NCBI RefSeq assembly: GCF_933775445.1
Contig: NC_065875.1
Location: 22,319,555-22,383,554 of the forward strand
Length of the DNA: 64,000 nt
Direction: 5' to 3'
Origin: Argentina anserina
Taxonomy: Eukaryota; Streptophyta; Magnoliopsida; Rosales; Rosaceae
Below the pieces are notes generated by a model. It saw only the letters and a program-made list of their open reading frames with translations, made no database searches and was not told the DNA's origin. The position numbers were made by a program, and so were the translations under genes. Below are positions 34,884-47,600 of the stretch, in pieces (the stretch's first letter is position 1; every line of letters starts with the position of its first letter).

Positions 34884-37800
34884 ATGACAGAGACTCGTGG
34901 TATGAGTGTGATGAACACTGGAATCAGAGCACTAGTGGAAGCCATTCACTCTACTCCCACCCAGTCCGTTCTCTATCTCTCCGGCGGTGCCTCTCAGGTC
35001 TCTCTCTCTCTCATCTTCTCAATTTCCGCTTGAAGAATCCGTCCAAATTAACTGAGACTGATATTTCAGGCGGTGGCGTGGCTGCTCTCCGTTCCCGGAG
35101 CCTCAAGCACTGTCCTCGAAACTGTAGTGCCTTATTCCCGGATGTCGATGATCCAATTACTCGGCAAAGTTCGTCGTCTTCGATTAACTAGCTCAGAAAG
35201 TTTTGATCAATTTTAAATCTGTGTAAAGATTGATGTTAGGCTGTTGCTTTGTTGCCATAGATTCCGGACAAGATTTGTAGCCGGCACACGGCTGAAGAAA
35301 TGGCTCTGTTGGCTTACAATCGAGCTCTCAAGCTCTCCTCACCAGGTTGTTATTATTTCACATTGATTATGTGTGTGTTTACAGATTACTGATGTATGAA
35401 TATAGCCATTAATTTATGAAAGGAATTCTGAAGCTTTAACTGCGGCGCATTTTCGGCATTGTCTTATGTTGGTTGCAGGATCATGAAACAAGTTAGGTTT
35501 AATCCACACTGTTAGTTTTATGTTGGTTGGTTTGGTCGTGTTGCAGTGATTACTTTTTTTGTGTGGAGAAGTTAGAATTTTTATACAGTCTATTGCGAAA
35601 TTGGGATTATTAGGTGCTATCTGTTGATAGAAATGGTTAGATTTGAATGCAATTTGAGATTTGATTGTGGCTTCTGTTTGTGTTTGTAATAGGTTCCCCA
35701 GTTCTTGGTGTGGGTTTCATTGGTTCTCTGGCTACCTCGCGTCCAAAACTCGGGGACCACAGGTGTGTGTAGATATGTGGTTCCTGTGTGTATTAGCTAT
35801 TAATATTTGTTTACACATATATATTGGCAAAGAGTGAGGGCAAATATTTCCGCGTTGCTTCATGAAGTTGTTGTGTATGGTTTATTTTAGCATAAATGAG
35901 GGTACTCTTGTCAATGTTCAGTTCTGTGCTTTTGGCGTTTTCAGTATGGCACTGTTTTTTTTAGAACTTTGTTGATAACAGTAAGTATTAGCAAAGACAT
36001 TCATGTAATAAGTTATAACAGTGAAAGCCAAGTTTGTCTACCTACATGACATAATCGTCTCTAGTAAACTGCATTTTCAATGAATGTTTAGTGTATTTCG
36101 TTCCAGTCGGTTAATGTCATTGTTTATATGCTTTTATTTACTTGTTGTCAAGATCTTTTCAACGTAAAGTGCCTTTTAATGTCATTGTTGATCTTTTTGT
36201 TGATCACTTGTGTACTTGGATATCATAATAAAATTGAGTTTTAAACAATGAGTATGATTTTCTGAGTTATTACGTGAATTTTCTTTTTACAGTATGTACT
36301 CTGTATCATTAATGTTATTGTCCTTACTAAAGTGTCTCTTATATTTTGTCTTAGTTTATCAGTTGTTAATATGATTTATTTATGATCTGTAGGTTTTATT
36401 TGTCAACTAGGACATCTGACAGACTTTCTATATCAACAGTCACCCTATCCAAGGTAATTTCCTATTTTATTTTTATTTTGACCATGATCTCAAATTTTTG
36501 CACTCTATTGTGTCCTGATTTTCATCATTATAGGGTTTACGAAATCGAGAGGAAGAAGATATGGTTGCAAGTCATCTTGTACTCAAGGTGTGTGACATGG
36601 TTTGTGATCAAAATTTGTGGTACATATGTTTTTTTTTTGCTTACGTCCTATGTTTCTCTCTTTCGCTGAGTCGGGATTTCCTGCAGCTGAGTATTGTAGT
36701 CACTGATAACCTGGCTGCCAGCCTGCCACTATCAACTTTTAGCTTATATTGTTTTGATCATATTTAGACATTTCTTTCAACTCAAATATCCTCCCTGATC
36801 TCTGACCCTTGTTATGTTATATTGTGCCTGACATTTCAAATGTCACACTTTGTGCACGAACTATAATACATAATTCAATTTAAGACAAAAGCTGAAAAGC
36901 ATTATGAGTTAACAAAAGCTTCTTGATCTACACTATTTCATGGTCCTTTTGGGACAAACTGATTGTTTTTACCCTCTATGGGAGACTTGAGCTGTACTTT
37001 CTGAGAATAATTCATGTATTTTTTGTTGTTCTTAGAATTCTGAAGCCCAAAATTGGATTCTGTCCACAGGAAAATTAACTTTTACACCCGCTCAGACGTT
37101 CTGCATTCTGATCGAATAAGTGGCCATGTGTGAGGCAGATGACAATTTGTGTTAGCTTTATAAAGTTTGTTGGCCTTCTAAACTAACAGGCAGGCACACA
37201 TAGTATAATTTCTGAACAAGATTTGGTAGGTTAGGGACCAAAACTCTCATAGGACAAAGTAAACTGAAATTTATCATTTTTGAAATTTCTCTCTGGACCT
37301 TATTAATGAAAAGAAATATTTTTAAGGAGTAATTCTATATCTTTCACTTTTTCTTTACTTGCAAAATGTAACTTCTGTAAACTCAATAACTCATATGTTA
37401 ATTTTGTTTCTTATGCAGCCTTTCTATCAATGTGGTTACAGGCAATTGCAAATGCGTGCAAAGTTCCCGGAACATTTGTTTCAGATCTCACTGAATCTGA
37501 AGTGCCTGAAGAATGTGAAAAGCAGTTCAGTGAAGATGAAGAATTACAGCAACTTATAAATGGGCAAATATGCTTCAAGGTTTATCCCTTTTCCAGTGGT
37601 ATGTTTTAATCTTTAGGTTCAATCAGTTCTCATACGTGTCTGTCAATTTGTTCCTCACCAAGTTTGTATGAACTTCTTTCCAGAGCATTCTGTGCCAATT
37701 CCAGAAAGAAAGATAATACTGTCTGGTTCTTTTAATCCATTACATGAAGGCCACCTCAAACTATTAGAGATTGCTACCAGGTACAACAGCTTATTTCTAC

Positions 37801-38959
37801 TGCAACTCTTAATTCTGTCTCTCTGCTGGATTCTTCACCAGTGTTTTATTTTCCTGGGATTCATCAGAGTAATGGCTAACTTTGTTCCCCACCCGAAAGA
37901 CTTTTGATATAACCATTTCACTGTTCAGAATCTGCTCACCTGATATTCATTTGGAGACGTATAACCTATCAAATGAGAATGAATGTATAGTGTTCTTATC
38001 AGCCATCATTTTTATGCAGCATCTGTGGCAATGGCTACCCATGCTTTGAACTGTCTGCAATCAATGCTGACAAACCTCCACTTTTGATATCGCAAATTAA
38101 AGATCGTGTCAAGCAGTTTGAAAAAGCTGGTGAGGCTGATTAATTTCTGTCATTTTTTTTTCATTTAATGTTTTTTGGTGTTCGGATGGATAATGAGTGA
38201 TTGAGTGCTATACTACCAGCATCTCTTGGGGTATTTCTTTTTTTTTTGAGGTAATGATGCGTTTTCCTATATTTTCTGAACTGTAAGTCATAATTTTTAT
38301 TTTTGATTGACAGGAAAAACGGTAATCATATCCAATCAGCCATATTTTTATAAGAAAGCTGAACTTTTCCCAGGCAGTACGTTTGTGATTGGTGCTGACA
38401 CAGCAGCAAGACTGATTAATGTATGTTATTATTATCTTACATTTGAGGAATTCTAAAAAAAGAAGAAGCATATACTCACCTAATAGACTACACACCATTT
38501 TGGTGGTTTATAGAACTTCATAATGTTGGTTAATGGTTATCATAATTTTCAACAAGCCTCTTTATTTTTCAGTGAGAGTGAAGCTTACATTTGATATTTA
38601 ACTTTCCCTACTTAAAAATTATATTTTCTCAGCCCAAATACTATGACGGGGACTACAAAAAAATGCTAGATATACTTCTCAGATGCAAGGTAACGGGGTC
38701 CACTTTTCTTGTGGGTGGTCGCAATGTAGATGGTGTTTTCAAGGTATGTTTGCATGTAAGAAGTTCCATAAACTACCTTCACATATCTCATCCCTTGTAT
38801 GCTTATGTAAGTGCCTATCTCTGTTTCATATTACTTTCGCAGGTACTGGATGATTTTGAAATTCCAGAAGAGCTAAAAGATATGTTCATTTCAATACCAC
38901 CAGAGAAGTTCCGGATGGATATATCCTCCACCGAGATCAGGAAGAAACTTGGAAAGTAA
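34884..38959 (+). CDS. CinA-like plus nucleotidyltransferase-fold protein
   Basis: Twelve exons: 34884-34997, 35070-35168, 35261-35345, 35693-35762, 36393-36453, 36534-36587, 37442-37598, 37684-37780, 38020-38129, 38314-38420, 38633-38743 and 38843-38959. The phases agree throughout and give 393 residues. The N-terminal half (VLYLSGGASQAVAWLLSVPG, VPYSRMSMIQLLG, VLGVGFIGSLATSRPK) resembles the CinA C-terminal (nicotinamide amidase-like) domain. The C-terminal half is a cytidylyltransferase-like fold, with LSGSFNPLHEGHLKLLE containing the HxGH nucleotide-binding site, and ISSTEIRKKL, the ISSTxxR motif. This implies nucleotidyl transfer, possibly on a nicotinate/nicotinamide or phosphopantetheine-type substrate, but that is inference. 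It matches remembered Arabidopsis At2g01220, which is next to ZAR1 there. Confidence 0.92.
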
Positions 38960-39566
38960 ATACAATTTGAATATTCTCCTGCCTACAGTATTTGATTGTG
39001 AAAAGTATTTCTGACTTATATGATATGTAGCATGCGTGAATAAGAACGCGATTAAAGAGTATCCATGTGCTTATGCTCTTATCTTATACCAAAGAGGTAT
39101 TTCCTTGTTGTGCTTGAGATAAGATATATGATGTAACTAAAGTGCAAGTCAGATTTGCATCTTGAACTTGAATAATCATTTACTGTAATCTGTAGTTTGC
39201 TTTTTGGTTGTGGTCCCTTGAACTTTGAATTGCAAGTTGTCTGTATTCTCATTGGTTGGCATTTCTATGGGGAAAGGCATCTGATAGTTGATGTATACTC
39301 ATGACAACATGTTAGCCACTTATATCAGAAACTCAGATAAGAAGTCTCTCCTTGGAAAAATAATATCTTTCATCATGATAAGTGCACTCATCTGTTCAAA
39401 TAGGCTACTACTTGTATCTGGAAATAATCCACTAAATCATAGGATGAATGAAGATCAAACATTGCCTTGTATCTGTTCATAAAAGTTGAATGCTAAAACC
39501 TGTCATATACATCAAAACACAGGTGAAAATCTAGTGCTGCTGGTTCTGATGCAGTAGAGAAAGAAT

Positions 39567-39791
39567 TCAAGCCCCGCATGCTCCACCGCAACCGCCGGCC
39601 GTGCAAGCTGTGCCGTAAGTATCATTGTGGGTGGTGTTGGAAGGTTTATCGTCATTGGGCATACCATCTGAACACGTGAAAATGATAGCTGAAATAAGAG
39701 CTAAAGTGACCAAAGCTGCCCAGAAGAGACACACAGCGCTGCTTAAACTCTCGCCACTTCCACCGGCCAAGTCTTTCAAAATCCTGGCCAT
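39567..39791 (-). CDS. Possible small membrane protein with Cys/Gly-rich tail
   Basis: A single-exon frame of 74 residues, starting MARILKDLAGGSGESLSSAV, has one clear transmembrane stretch (SAVCLFWAALVTLALISAII) and ends in a Cys/Gly-rich tail, CTAGGCGGACGA. Minus-strand TATATAAG lies 29-36 bases before this ATG (plus 39820-39827), which would leave a very short leader. An upstream in-frame ATG at 39851 adds 20 residues with an Arg run encoded by a CTT repeat. The layout looks like small plant membrane peptides of unknown role, but I cannot name the family. It could be a chance frame. Confidence 0.5.
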   Translation of the reverse strand: MARILKDLAGGSGESLSSAVCLFWAALVTLALISAIIFTCSDGMPNDDKPSNTTHNDTYGTACTAGGCGGACGA

Positions 39792-39851
39792 ATGGGATCT
39801 TCTTCTTCTTCTTCTTCTTCTTATATAGAAATGGTTCAGTGCTTTTAACAC

Positions 39852-41797
39852 GTTGACCGAGCCCCCTCTTATGTGATCGATATAATACGTGTTTTCTTTT
39901 CTATTAAGCTAAGAGAATCATATCCAGGGACTTTTTGTATTCATAAATGTGACCAACACCGTGTTCGAGGGGTGTTGGTATCTAGTAATTGGTCAACACA
40001 ATGTTGTATATAGTATTATTCGTTCACAACGATGACTTTGGACTTCAGAGTAAGGAAACCGAAGGCCAAATGACCAATGGAAACTACACCAAATAAAAAT
40101 AAAGTTAAGCTCTGACTGTCTCCAACGAAATGAATGAATCTTCATCTCCAATTCTCAATTTTTTTTCCGTTTTCGGTTCATCGATCACTTTGTGAACTAG
40201 TGTTATGATTTTCTTTTGTCGTAGAAGTGTTATGATCCAAATTCATTTATATATATAATATTTAGAATAAGTAGTTCTTTGAAATTGTTGTGAAGAATTG
40301 GCGTCGCCGACCAAGGGATGACCACTTGTCCTGAATCAAAAGAAAATATGGGTGCTGGTGCCATCAAGCACCCATAGTGGGATCGATCGGAGGTGAAGAC
40401 ACAAGCCAAGGAGAAGCCCTGACGACTTGCTTCAAGAGACAGAGACAGAGACGATAAGATTTTTGCTTGTTTAATATATCAAGTAATAAACAAGCGGCTA
40501 ATGACTGGATTAAGTAGAGCATCATGCCAGAACCCTAGCTAGCTATGTAGAATTACACTATTACAGTCGTACGTAGCCGAATAAGTTAAAGCAGTGTGAG
40601 GTTACATTGTTTGCTTGCTATAGCGGACGTTAATAATCACATGCATGGGGTATGATCAAATGGAGCCATATATATTGGTCTCGTCAGTTTCACATGGATC
40701 TTCATCTTCTACACTAAAACACAAACATTTCTCAACTTGGCATTTTTAAAAACGGTACACAGTAACATACAAACCTGTCATATATGATCAACATGTATAC
40801 CAATAAAGCTCTGTTATTTGATATGCTCATCTTATATTATAGAGACTCGATATGACGCCAGTATTACATGACGATGATACTATGTTTTCTTCTCTTGCTG
40901 CTTGCAGCCTCTAAAATCAAAGATTTATATTTTCTTTTTTGGCTTTTTATCAACCAAAAATAGTCAAGTGAAGACACACCTATTCTTAAAAAAAAAAAAA
41001 AAAGTTCTCATCATCGTCATTAATTCATGTACATATAACAAGTACGTATATAAATGCAGTACACCTATAATTTCCTCATTTTTTGTTGCTGCGAAAAAAA
41101 AAAAACCTTCACGGCCCATATCCTCAACCCGAATCCAAAAGGAGGAATTGAAGTTGCTCAATAATGATGATTACTTGGTCAAAGCCATACAGTTATCGTG
41201 ATTAGAAGTTCAAATTATACACAAACTCTTCAACGAGTGACGAATATATTAGATGCATTACGAACCAAGGACCTCAATTGGATTCAATTTTCTTTTTCTT
41301 GTTCTGTCATGGTTAATTAGTGGTTTCGCGCAATTCTTTTCTCGGAAGCCAAAATTGTTGTTCATTCCTCGGAAGCCAAGGTTGAGGGAATTGCCACAAG
41401 TCCTGCTTGTGTCCACGTGTGTTCATGCCTATCCAACAGGTAATGGAATCGTCAGGAGATCAGATATACTTGCAGAGGAGACAATTGGACGTACTCCGTT
41501 CCCGAGCAAACTCAAATCAGCAAACAACTCACTAGCGGACAAGTTCCACATGCAGAGAGAAGCATGGCATTTTAGCGGTTTCCTATTAATACCACCAATT
41601 CAATTATTGTTTCCTACCAAGCAGTGTTGAGAGTGCAAAGGGCTTCTTCTTCTTGCTTATTCTCTCTGGTCTCTACTCTACTACTGGTGTTCTACCACAC
41701 TTATATTTCTTCTCCTGGAGGAGAAGTTTCCTTCATGATTCATCTTCTTTTTTGTTTCAGATGTTTTAAAGTTTCTCCCATCTAGCCTACGCTAGTC
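39852..41797. other. Intergenic region upstream of the bHLH gene
   Basis: This is AT-rich and non-coding as far as I can see, with poly-A runs at 40989-41003 and 41094-41105. Open frames at 40902-41201 and 41253-41630 have no recognisable domain. The final 150 bases carry CT-rich leader-like sequence before the bHLH ATG. Confidence 0.35.
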
Positions 41798-43985
41798 ATG
41801 CAGAACTTAAATCAACCGGATTTAGAGATGTATGGTACTACTACTCAAGGGTTTGATTTCCAATATTTTCAGTACGGAGACTTTACTCTGGTTCCTGATC
41901 CTACTGTAGCTCCTACAGTAGCTGTCAACTCCCAGAATGTTGTAGCTGACAACTCTTTCACTGAAGTAGCTGTCAATCATGTCAATCCTCAAATTCAAGA
42001 ACATTCTGTATGGTTAAACTCCTCAATACCGGGAGATGAAGTATTTGAAGATTTTCATAATATTAATTTTCCTAAACCGATATTTGCATCTCATCATACT
42101 ATCTCAGATGAGAAGACTTTACTATCATGTTTTAACAAGGTAAGATCACAACCCATATATATGCATAAGGGTCTGACCTATCTCATTCAAACCCTATTTC
42201 CCAATTTCATTCAAACCCTATTTCATTCATCTAACGTTAAAATTTTGATTTTCTAATTAGGACGACGTAGCCGTGATCTCAAAAGAAGAATTCATTCGAA
42301 AAGAGAATGAACCACCTAAAAAACCACGATCGGCGTCACAAAAGAATGAAATTCACAACCAGTCTGAGAAGGTGAGTTAGTATAAATATGTGAAATTCTT
42401 TATATGGATCGTCTCGGTATGAATAAGTGAATACTTCTCTACTTCTTTAGAACCGTAGAAATGCAATCAAAGAAAGAATACACACGTTGAGAAAACTCAT
42501 ACCGAACTGTAATAAGGTACGTTTTTCTTTACTTGTGAGTAGTTTGATTAATTTCAGGTCACTTTGCTTCTTATATCATATATGATCGACCTCCTGTATA
42601 TATATGCACCCAAATACAATCAAGACGGACTGCATGCTGCCTTGTTATTTGTCTAAAAACACTCTTCGATTCCCCTTCCTAATAGTGATGCCAATACAAC
42701 GATTTAGAGAAACACGTGTACGATTTAAACAGCTGTAAGACAACAACGTACGAAACATGGCACAACCCTCAATTCTTACTTTATGATACCTATTCGATCC
42801 CAGTGTGGTTGGCTTGTTTTTGCTGGTCATCAGGTGTTTCAAGCAGTAGTGTCTTCTTCTTCTTCTTCTTTTGAGATATAAACATATGAAGTTCAACTGA
42901 TGCACTTGGAAGCTCGCTGCAGCCTTTTGTATATTACCTTTTTGGCTTTTTCTCATCCTTGGTCTTCTTGATTCTCTCCTTCATTTCACGGAGCACGACC
43001 TTGCGAGCAGCGACGTCACTGGTCCTCCGCTTCTGGCCGGATGACCTCCAAAGTAGCACCTTGAACAGTAATATGGTGCCACTGAAGAGCCAAAGCTCGG
43101 TTTTGAGAACCATGACTACATGCTGTTCAAAACCCTAAATCTACAGCCGCCGCTCTTTCTCTATAAATAATCTTCGATATGTCCAATGTTCCCCCTCTTC
43201 TTTTTCTGTAATATAAATTGTCTTTTTTTTTTCTTCTAGACTTGAATTATTAAATAAATATACTGATATATCTGTCTTAACGGATGCCATGTCAATACTG
43301 ATGTTAGTTCTGCCTTACCAACCTTTCAGACAGATCAAGCTTCAATATTAAGTGATGCTGCGAATTATCTCAAATGCCTTCAGTGTCAACATCAAGTATC
43401 TCTTTATCTCTCTCTTTCTCTCTTCCGCGATCCCTTTCATTTATTTTTCATACCTGTGTTACAACATAATGTTAATTCACAATATGTGCAATTGTGTGCT
43501 CGATTCAGATGCTGAGCATGACATACATGCCATATTTGCCGATGGGTGTGGGAATGGGTATTGGAATGGGCAAAGTTAATACGTGTGGTCATCCAACAGC
43601 AGGTAGAGCAGGTCTTCCTTTTCAATCTGTTCCTTCAACTCCCATTCCAAACTCGCCCATAATTTCCGATTCAAGTATTGTTTCATTCCCTCAATTCCAA
43701 GATCCCCCTCCATCTCTGTCTCCGGCGACATTCAACCCTGCACAAATGTGGCCTACAGTTAATAGCTCATTCGATACTAATACTGTTGCTCAGCCACAAC
43801 TGATTCCTTACCCAATCAACCTTGCACACCAAGGAGAATCTAGTACTTCTCAATACAATACACAAGGTGCCATGGATCACAGCCAAAATGTACCAATCTT
43901 TAGGGGAGGTAAGTGGTCTTTTAAAAATATGTCAGTTGGTTGTTTACATTTTTCACACTTAAATTTTGAGGTTTTAAGTGTTTGA
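41798..43985 (+). CDS. PIF-like bHLH transcription factor (C-terminus uncertain)
   Basis: Exons 41798-42139, 42261-42371, 42451-42516, 43330-43395 and from 43509. The bHLH is split over exons 2-4: HNQSEKNRRNAIKERIHTL, RKLIPNCNK, then TDQASILSDAANYLKCLQ, followed by QMLSMTYMPYLPMGVGMGIG. This last part is the PIF/PIL signature after helix 2. The basic region keeps the His-Glu-Arg residues that contact E/G-boxes (H, E four later, R four later), but two Arg usual in PIFs are Asn and Ala. I see no clear phytochrome-binding APB motif at the N-terminus. Exon 5 either reads on to a stop at 43985, or splices at 43908 (GGA G|GTAAG). A distant acceptor at 44827 would add only two residues. It probably acts in the nucleus, perhaps in light or developmental control. 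Introns 3 and the last one carry foreign insertions. Confidence 0.85.
42934..43113 (-). pseudogene. RPL24: Ribosomal protein L24 (eL24) pseudogene in a bHLH intron
   Basis: A 59-codon minus-strand frame starts MVLKTELWLFSG, as eL24 does, and ends AARKVVLREMKERIKKTKDE then KKPKR, the eL24 C-terminus. Between them GATLEVI, an eL24 motif, is readable only in the next frame, and about 70 residues of the normal middle are absent. Deletion plus two compensating frame changes therefore gave a chimeric but open mini-frame. An eL24-like leader with the telo-box AAACCCTAA (plus 43131-43139) lies upstream. I see no clear poly-A tail, so it may be a duplicated gene piece rather than a retrocopy. It lies antisense in intron 3 of the bHLH gene. 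Confidence 0.85.
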
Positions 43986-44068
43986 TCGAGCGTATTATCC
44001 AGTGTGAATTTGTATAGATCTACTTATTGGATGACATAATAATCAACAATATAACATATGAAAGAGAA

Positions 44069-44675
44069 GTTTTAAATACACACCTCATTTTTCTTAATAC
44101 ACACCCATTTCTTATTACATTACTAATCCAAAATTTCATGTCAATTCTTCTCTAAATGCACACTCTAAAATACCAAAATTACCCTTTATCGATATATATA
44201 TATCATGGAATATTTTATTATTTAGTATAATTATAATGTAACTAACACATATTTTTTAATCTCTCACGTTTTCCACTAGAAACGTTTGACATCATATATG
44301 AACTTATTATTCAGTAGTGTAGTCTTGTAACCCAACATCTCAACTAAACTTATTCCATTCTCACATGCAATACTTGATCAATAAAGTTGAAAGAAAAACT
44401 AAAATCTGATACAAAAAATAGCCAACTGTTTTCAATATAAGTTGAACCACTAAGCTAATTAACAAACTGAAAACTACGTTTTTGACAATTATGAGGTATA
44501 GAAACAAAGACGTACATCTAGGTTGAAAAACCTAGACTAGTTTTTTTTTGTTTTCTCTTTATTCTTTTCCAATAATAATATGTATATTATAGTCATTTAA
44601 CATACTTAAATCAGATTTTGTAAAAAATAAAATAAAAAGGTGTGTATTAGGAGATATAGGGTGTGTATTTAAAAC
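44069..44675. mobile_element. MITE with long inverted repeats 3' of the bHLH coding exons
   Basis: The left end GTTTTAAATACACACC and the reverse complement of the right end, GTTTTAAATACACACC, match perfectly. A second inner match, TAATACACACC, lies about 30 bases in on both sides. The 607-bp body is AT-rich without coding potential. Target-site duplication cannot be fixed because the flanks form the palindrome TTTAAA. If TTTAAA is the duplication, the inverted repeats begin TACACACC. It lies just beyond the last coding part of the bHLH gene, in its 3' region or last intron. Confidence 0.8.
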
Positions 44676-47600
44676 CTAAATTATCGTTTTTTAGTGGATG
44701 CTATATATGACTTCTATAATTATTAATCGAAGTGATTGTTTAAGATAATTTTCTTTATGATATTTCATGTTTGTCATATATTGATTGTTTTCACTCGCGA
44801 TTATAAAGATGTTTAAACGTTTTGTAGGAATATAAAGTGATGGCCAGTTGCACAATACTACCTCAATCAGGCCAATAACGCCCATTCGATGCTGAGTTTT
44901 CTTGTTGAAGCATCACAAGATAGCTCTACATACATATACTTATATGCTCTGAGTGTTATATATGCTATGGTTTAATGTGTTGTGAGAAGTAAGAGATCGT
45001 AGACTAAAACTGTAGGTCTTTGTTGCCTGCTGGTGTGTTTGTGCCTCCGGAGTGAATTAGTTCAAATCTGAATTAGTTCATGTATAATAAGCTTTGGATC
45101 TAATAATAATATTTCTTTTAATTTGTGTTTGAGTGATCATGAAGGCAGTTGGACTGTATTGAGTAGCTCGAAATCCTACGATCTCTCCCTCTTTCTTGTT
45201 CTTCAACAATAGAACGAATTTGAAACTCTCTGTTTGATATTATACATATATAGGAGCATGACTTCTCCAAATTTCTCACAACAAAAGACTTAGCTTAGAA
45301 CTCCAATGAAGCACTAGAGAAAGGTGGCATTTTTTCTGCGAGAGAATCAATGGGGTAAGGGATTAAGATTTCAAATAAATAAGCTCAGGTCCTTCGCCTT
45401 ATCCCTCTCATCCAAAGCTTGCTTGAAAGACTTCTTATTTTTCTGTTTATACCAAACCACCGAGAGGAGAGCCAGTCTTATGCTAGTAATAGTAAATGCA
45501 GTAGACAAGGTACTAATGTGAGGTCGATTGTTTTCTTTCATTTTTTTATTTCTTTTTATTTTCCTCACAGTAGGGGTCATCATGGCCGGGCTAGGACTAG
45601 TCATACCCTAAATTTTAGGTTTAGGATAAGGCCGGGTTAAGCTTTGACCAATTCAACAAAATTCAGGGCCGGATTAAGGTTTTAGTTTGTAAGTCTTCGG
45701 CCCGCCATACCAGCTCATTCCTTTAGAGCTAAAATGGTCTAGTAAAGTCGGGTTGCGCTGAGTCGCTGACCCTCTAAATAGGGCTAAATCGGGCCAAACA
45801 TCACATTATGTTCATTAAAAAAAATCTCTAAATAAATTTATTGAAGTAATTTTTTTCCTCAATATTTAACTATATAATTATACATGTAATATAAGACTCT
45901 TCTTTTTAACTTATAATCATATTTTATATGCACATATATAATAGACTTAGCTTAAGAAAATTATAAATATAAACCGAAGTGCTTATATTCATATATTCAA
46001 TGAACTTTCATTCAAAATCAAGGGTTATTTAACAAAACATAAATAACCAAAAATAGAGTCAATAAAGTCAATAAACAAAAACAAATAAGTTCTATTGCAT
46101 ATGTAATAGAAGAAAAAAGTTTTTATTCATACATTCTAAATTGACATTTGAACCTCTCTCTTTTTCTGAATTATAGTTGACAAAGTCAACTTATGCAAAA
46201 TTACTAACAAAGACACATTAGAATTATTAGTAATAAATAGAAAACTTTGTACCTCCATGATATATAACCTAGAAAATTTGGGAGGAGAGATCTAATAATT
46301 GTGCAATTCCACAAGTGCCGATCATATAAGAAGTTCGAAACCAAAGTACTTGATCAGAAGAACATGAGGATCAGAGTTTACTTGGCCATTATATGGAAGC
46401 CGTGCAATTTTGAATGGAACTGAAAATCTGAAGATGACGAGTTCCAAAAGGTTGATGATAGAGGAGAATAATCAGAACAAACATATCAAAGAAATTAAGT
46501 CTGGACCCGGTCATTGGTTTCATTTTTTATTAAATGATTTAAACCTATTCAAATGCCTTCGTTCTAATCGAAGCCTTGGTTATAATTGTATTTCAAGGTC
46601 TCTTCTTCCATCTCAACAAACTGAATTTTCACCTCTTCTTTTTACATTCTAATGTCATCTGGTCATCGACAACACGTACAGTTGCCATTTTATTAATTGG
46701 AAAGACTCATGTTTGTGCCACCTGCTTACCCGAAAAATTTAATCTACTATTACTGCAATTATATGGTGTTCATAGATCCATGGGGTATTTAGTTTTACAC
46801 CCATTGTTGATACACATTTTTAAAATAAACCCACATATTATTTAATTATAATTTTTTCTCAAAATTGTCAATTAAACTTATAAATTGTCTTTCGTTTGAA
46901 CAATAATTACATAGGTTGTCACTATTTATATCTGATTAGTTAGTGAATTAAATTCTTTTTTAAATACCTAATTGTAGATTGCACATCGACTCGTTATTAT
47001 TGCTAAAATTATAGAAATTCTGTTTGTAATTTTAATTTAAATTAAGGTAGATAATGAATATAATACTTATATTTTGGTAATTTAAATTATCTATCTTAAA
47101 TGTAAATTTATAAAGAGAAAACTTGAAAATTGGTAGGTTGTTATTTGCAGCACTAATATTTCTATATTCATTCATCTCTTTATAACCTAACATAAAGGTA
47201 GAAGTTAACATTGTTAACCTAGTAAATATGTATCTATTTTAATTTCAACCTAAAGGTTAGGAGCATTTTCTTGCTATAGGGAAATTTTATATTGTACCTC
47301 TTATCGAGGAAAACATGCACATATATAATTTTAATGTACCTCGTTATTAGATTTTGTAGTGTATATATATTACCTATGCTTCTCGTCCAACAAAACAATA
47401 TTATACCTCTTGCAGTGGATTTATGTTATAATATATCTAACATGAATAAAAAAAATCATTCAAGAACAAAGATGTGTACGTACCTCACAATAAGAATTTC
47501 TCATATAATCTTCGTTTTACTAGCTCATATTGCTTAAAAACAAGAATTGTGTAAAACTTTACAAAATTGGATAGACTGATGGAAGAAGAACAACAAAGAG

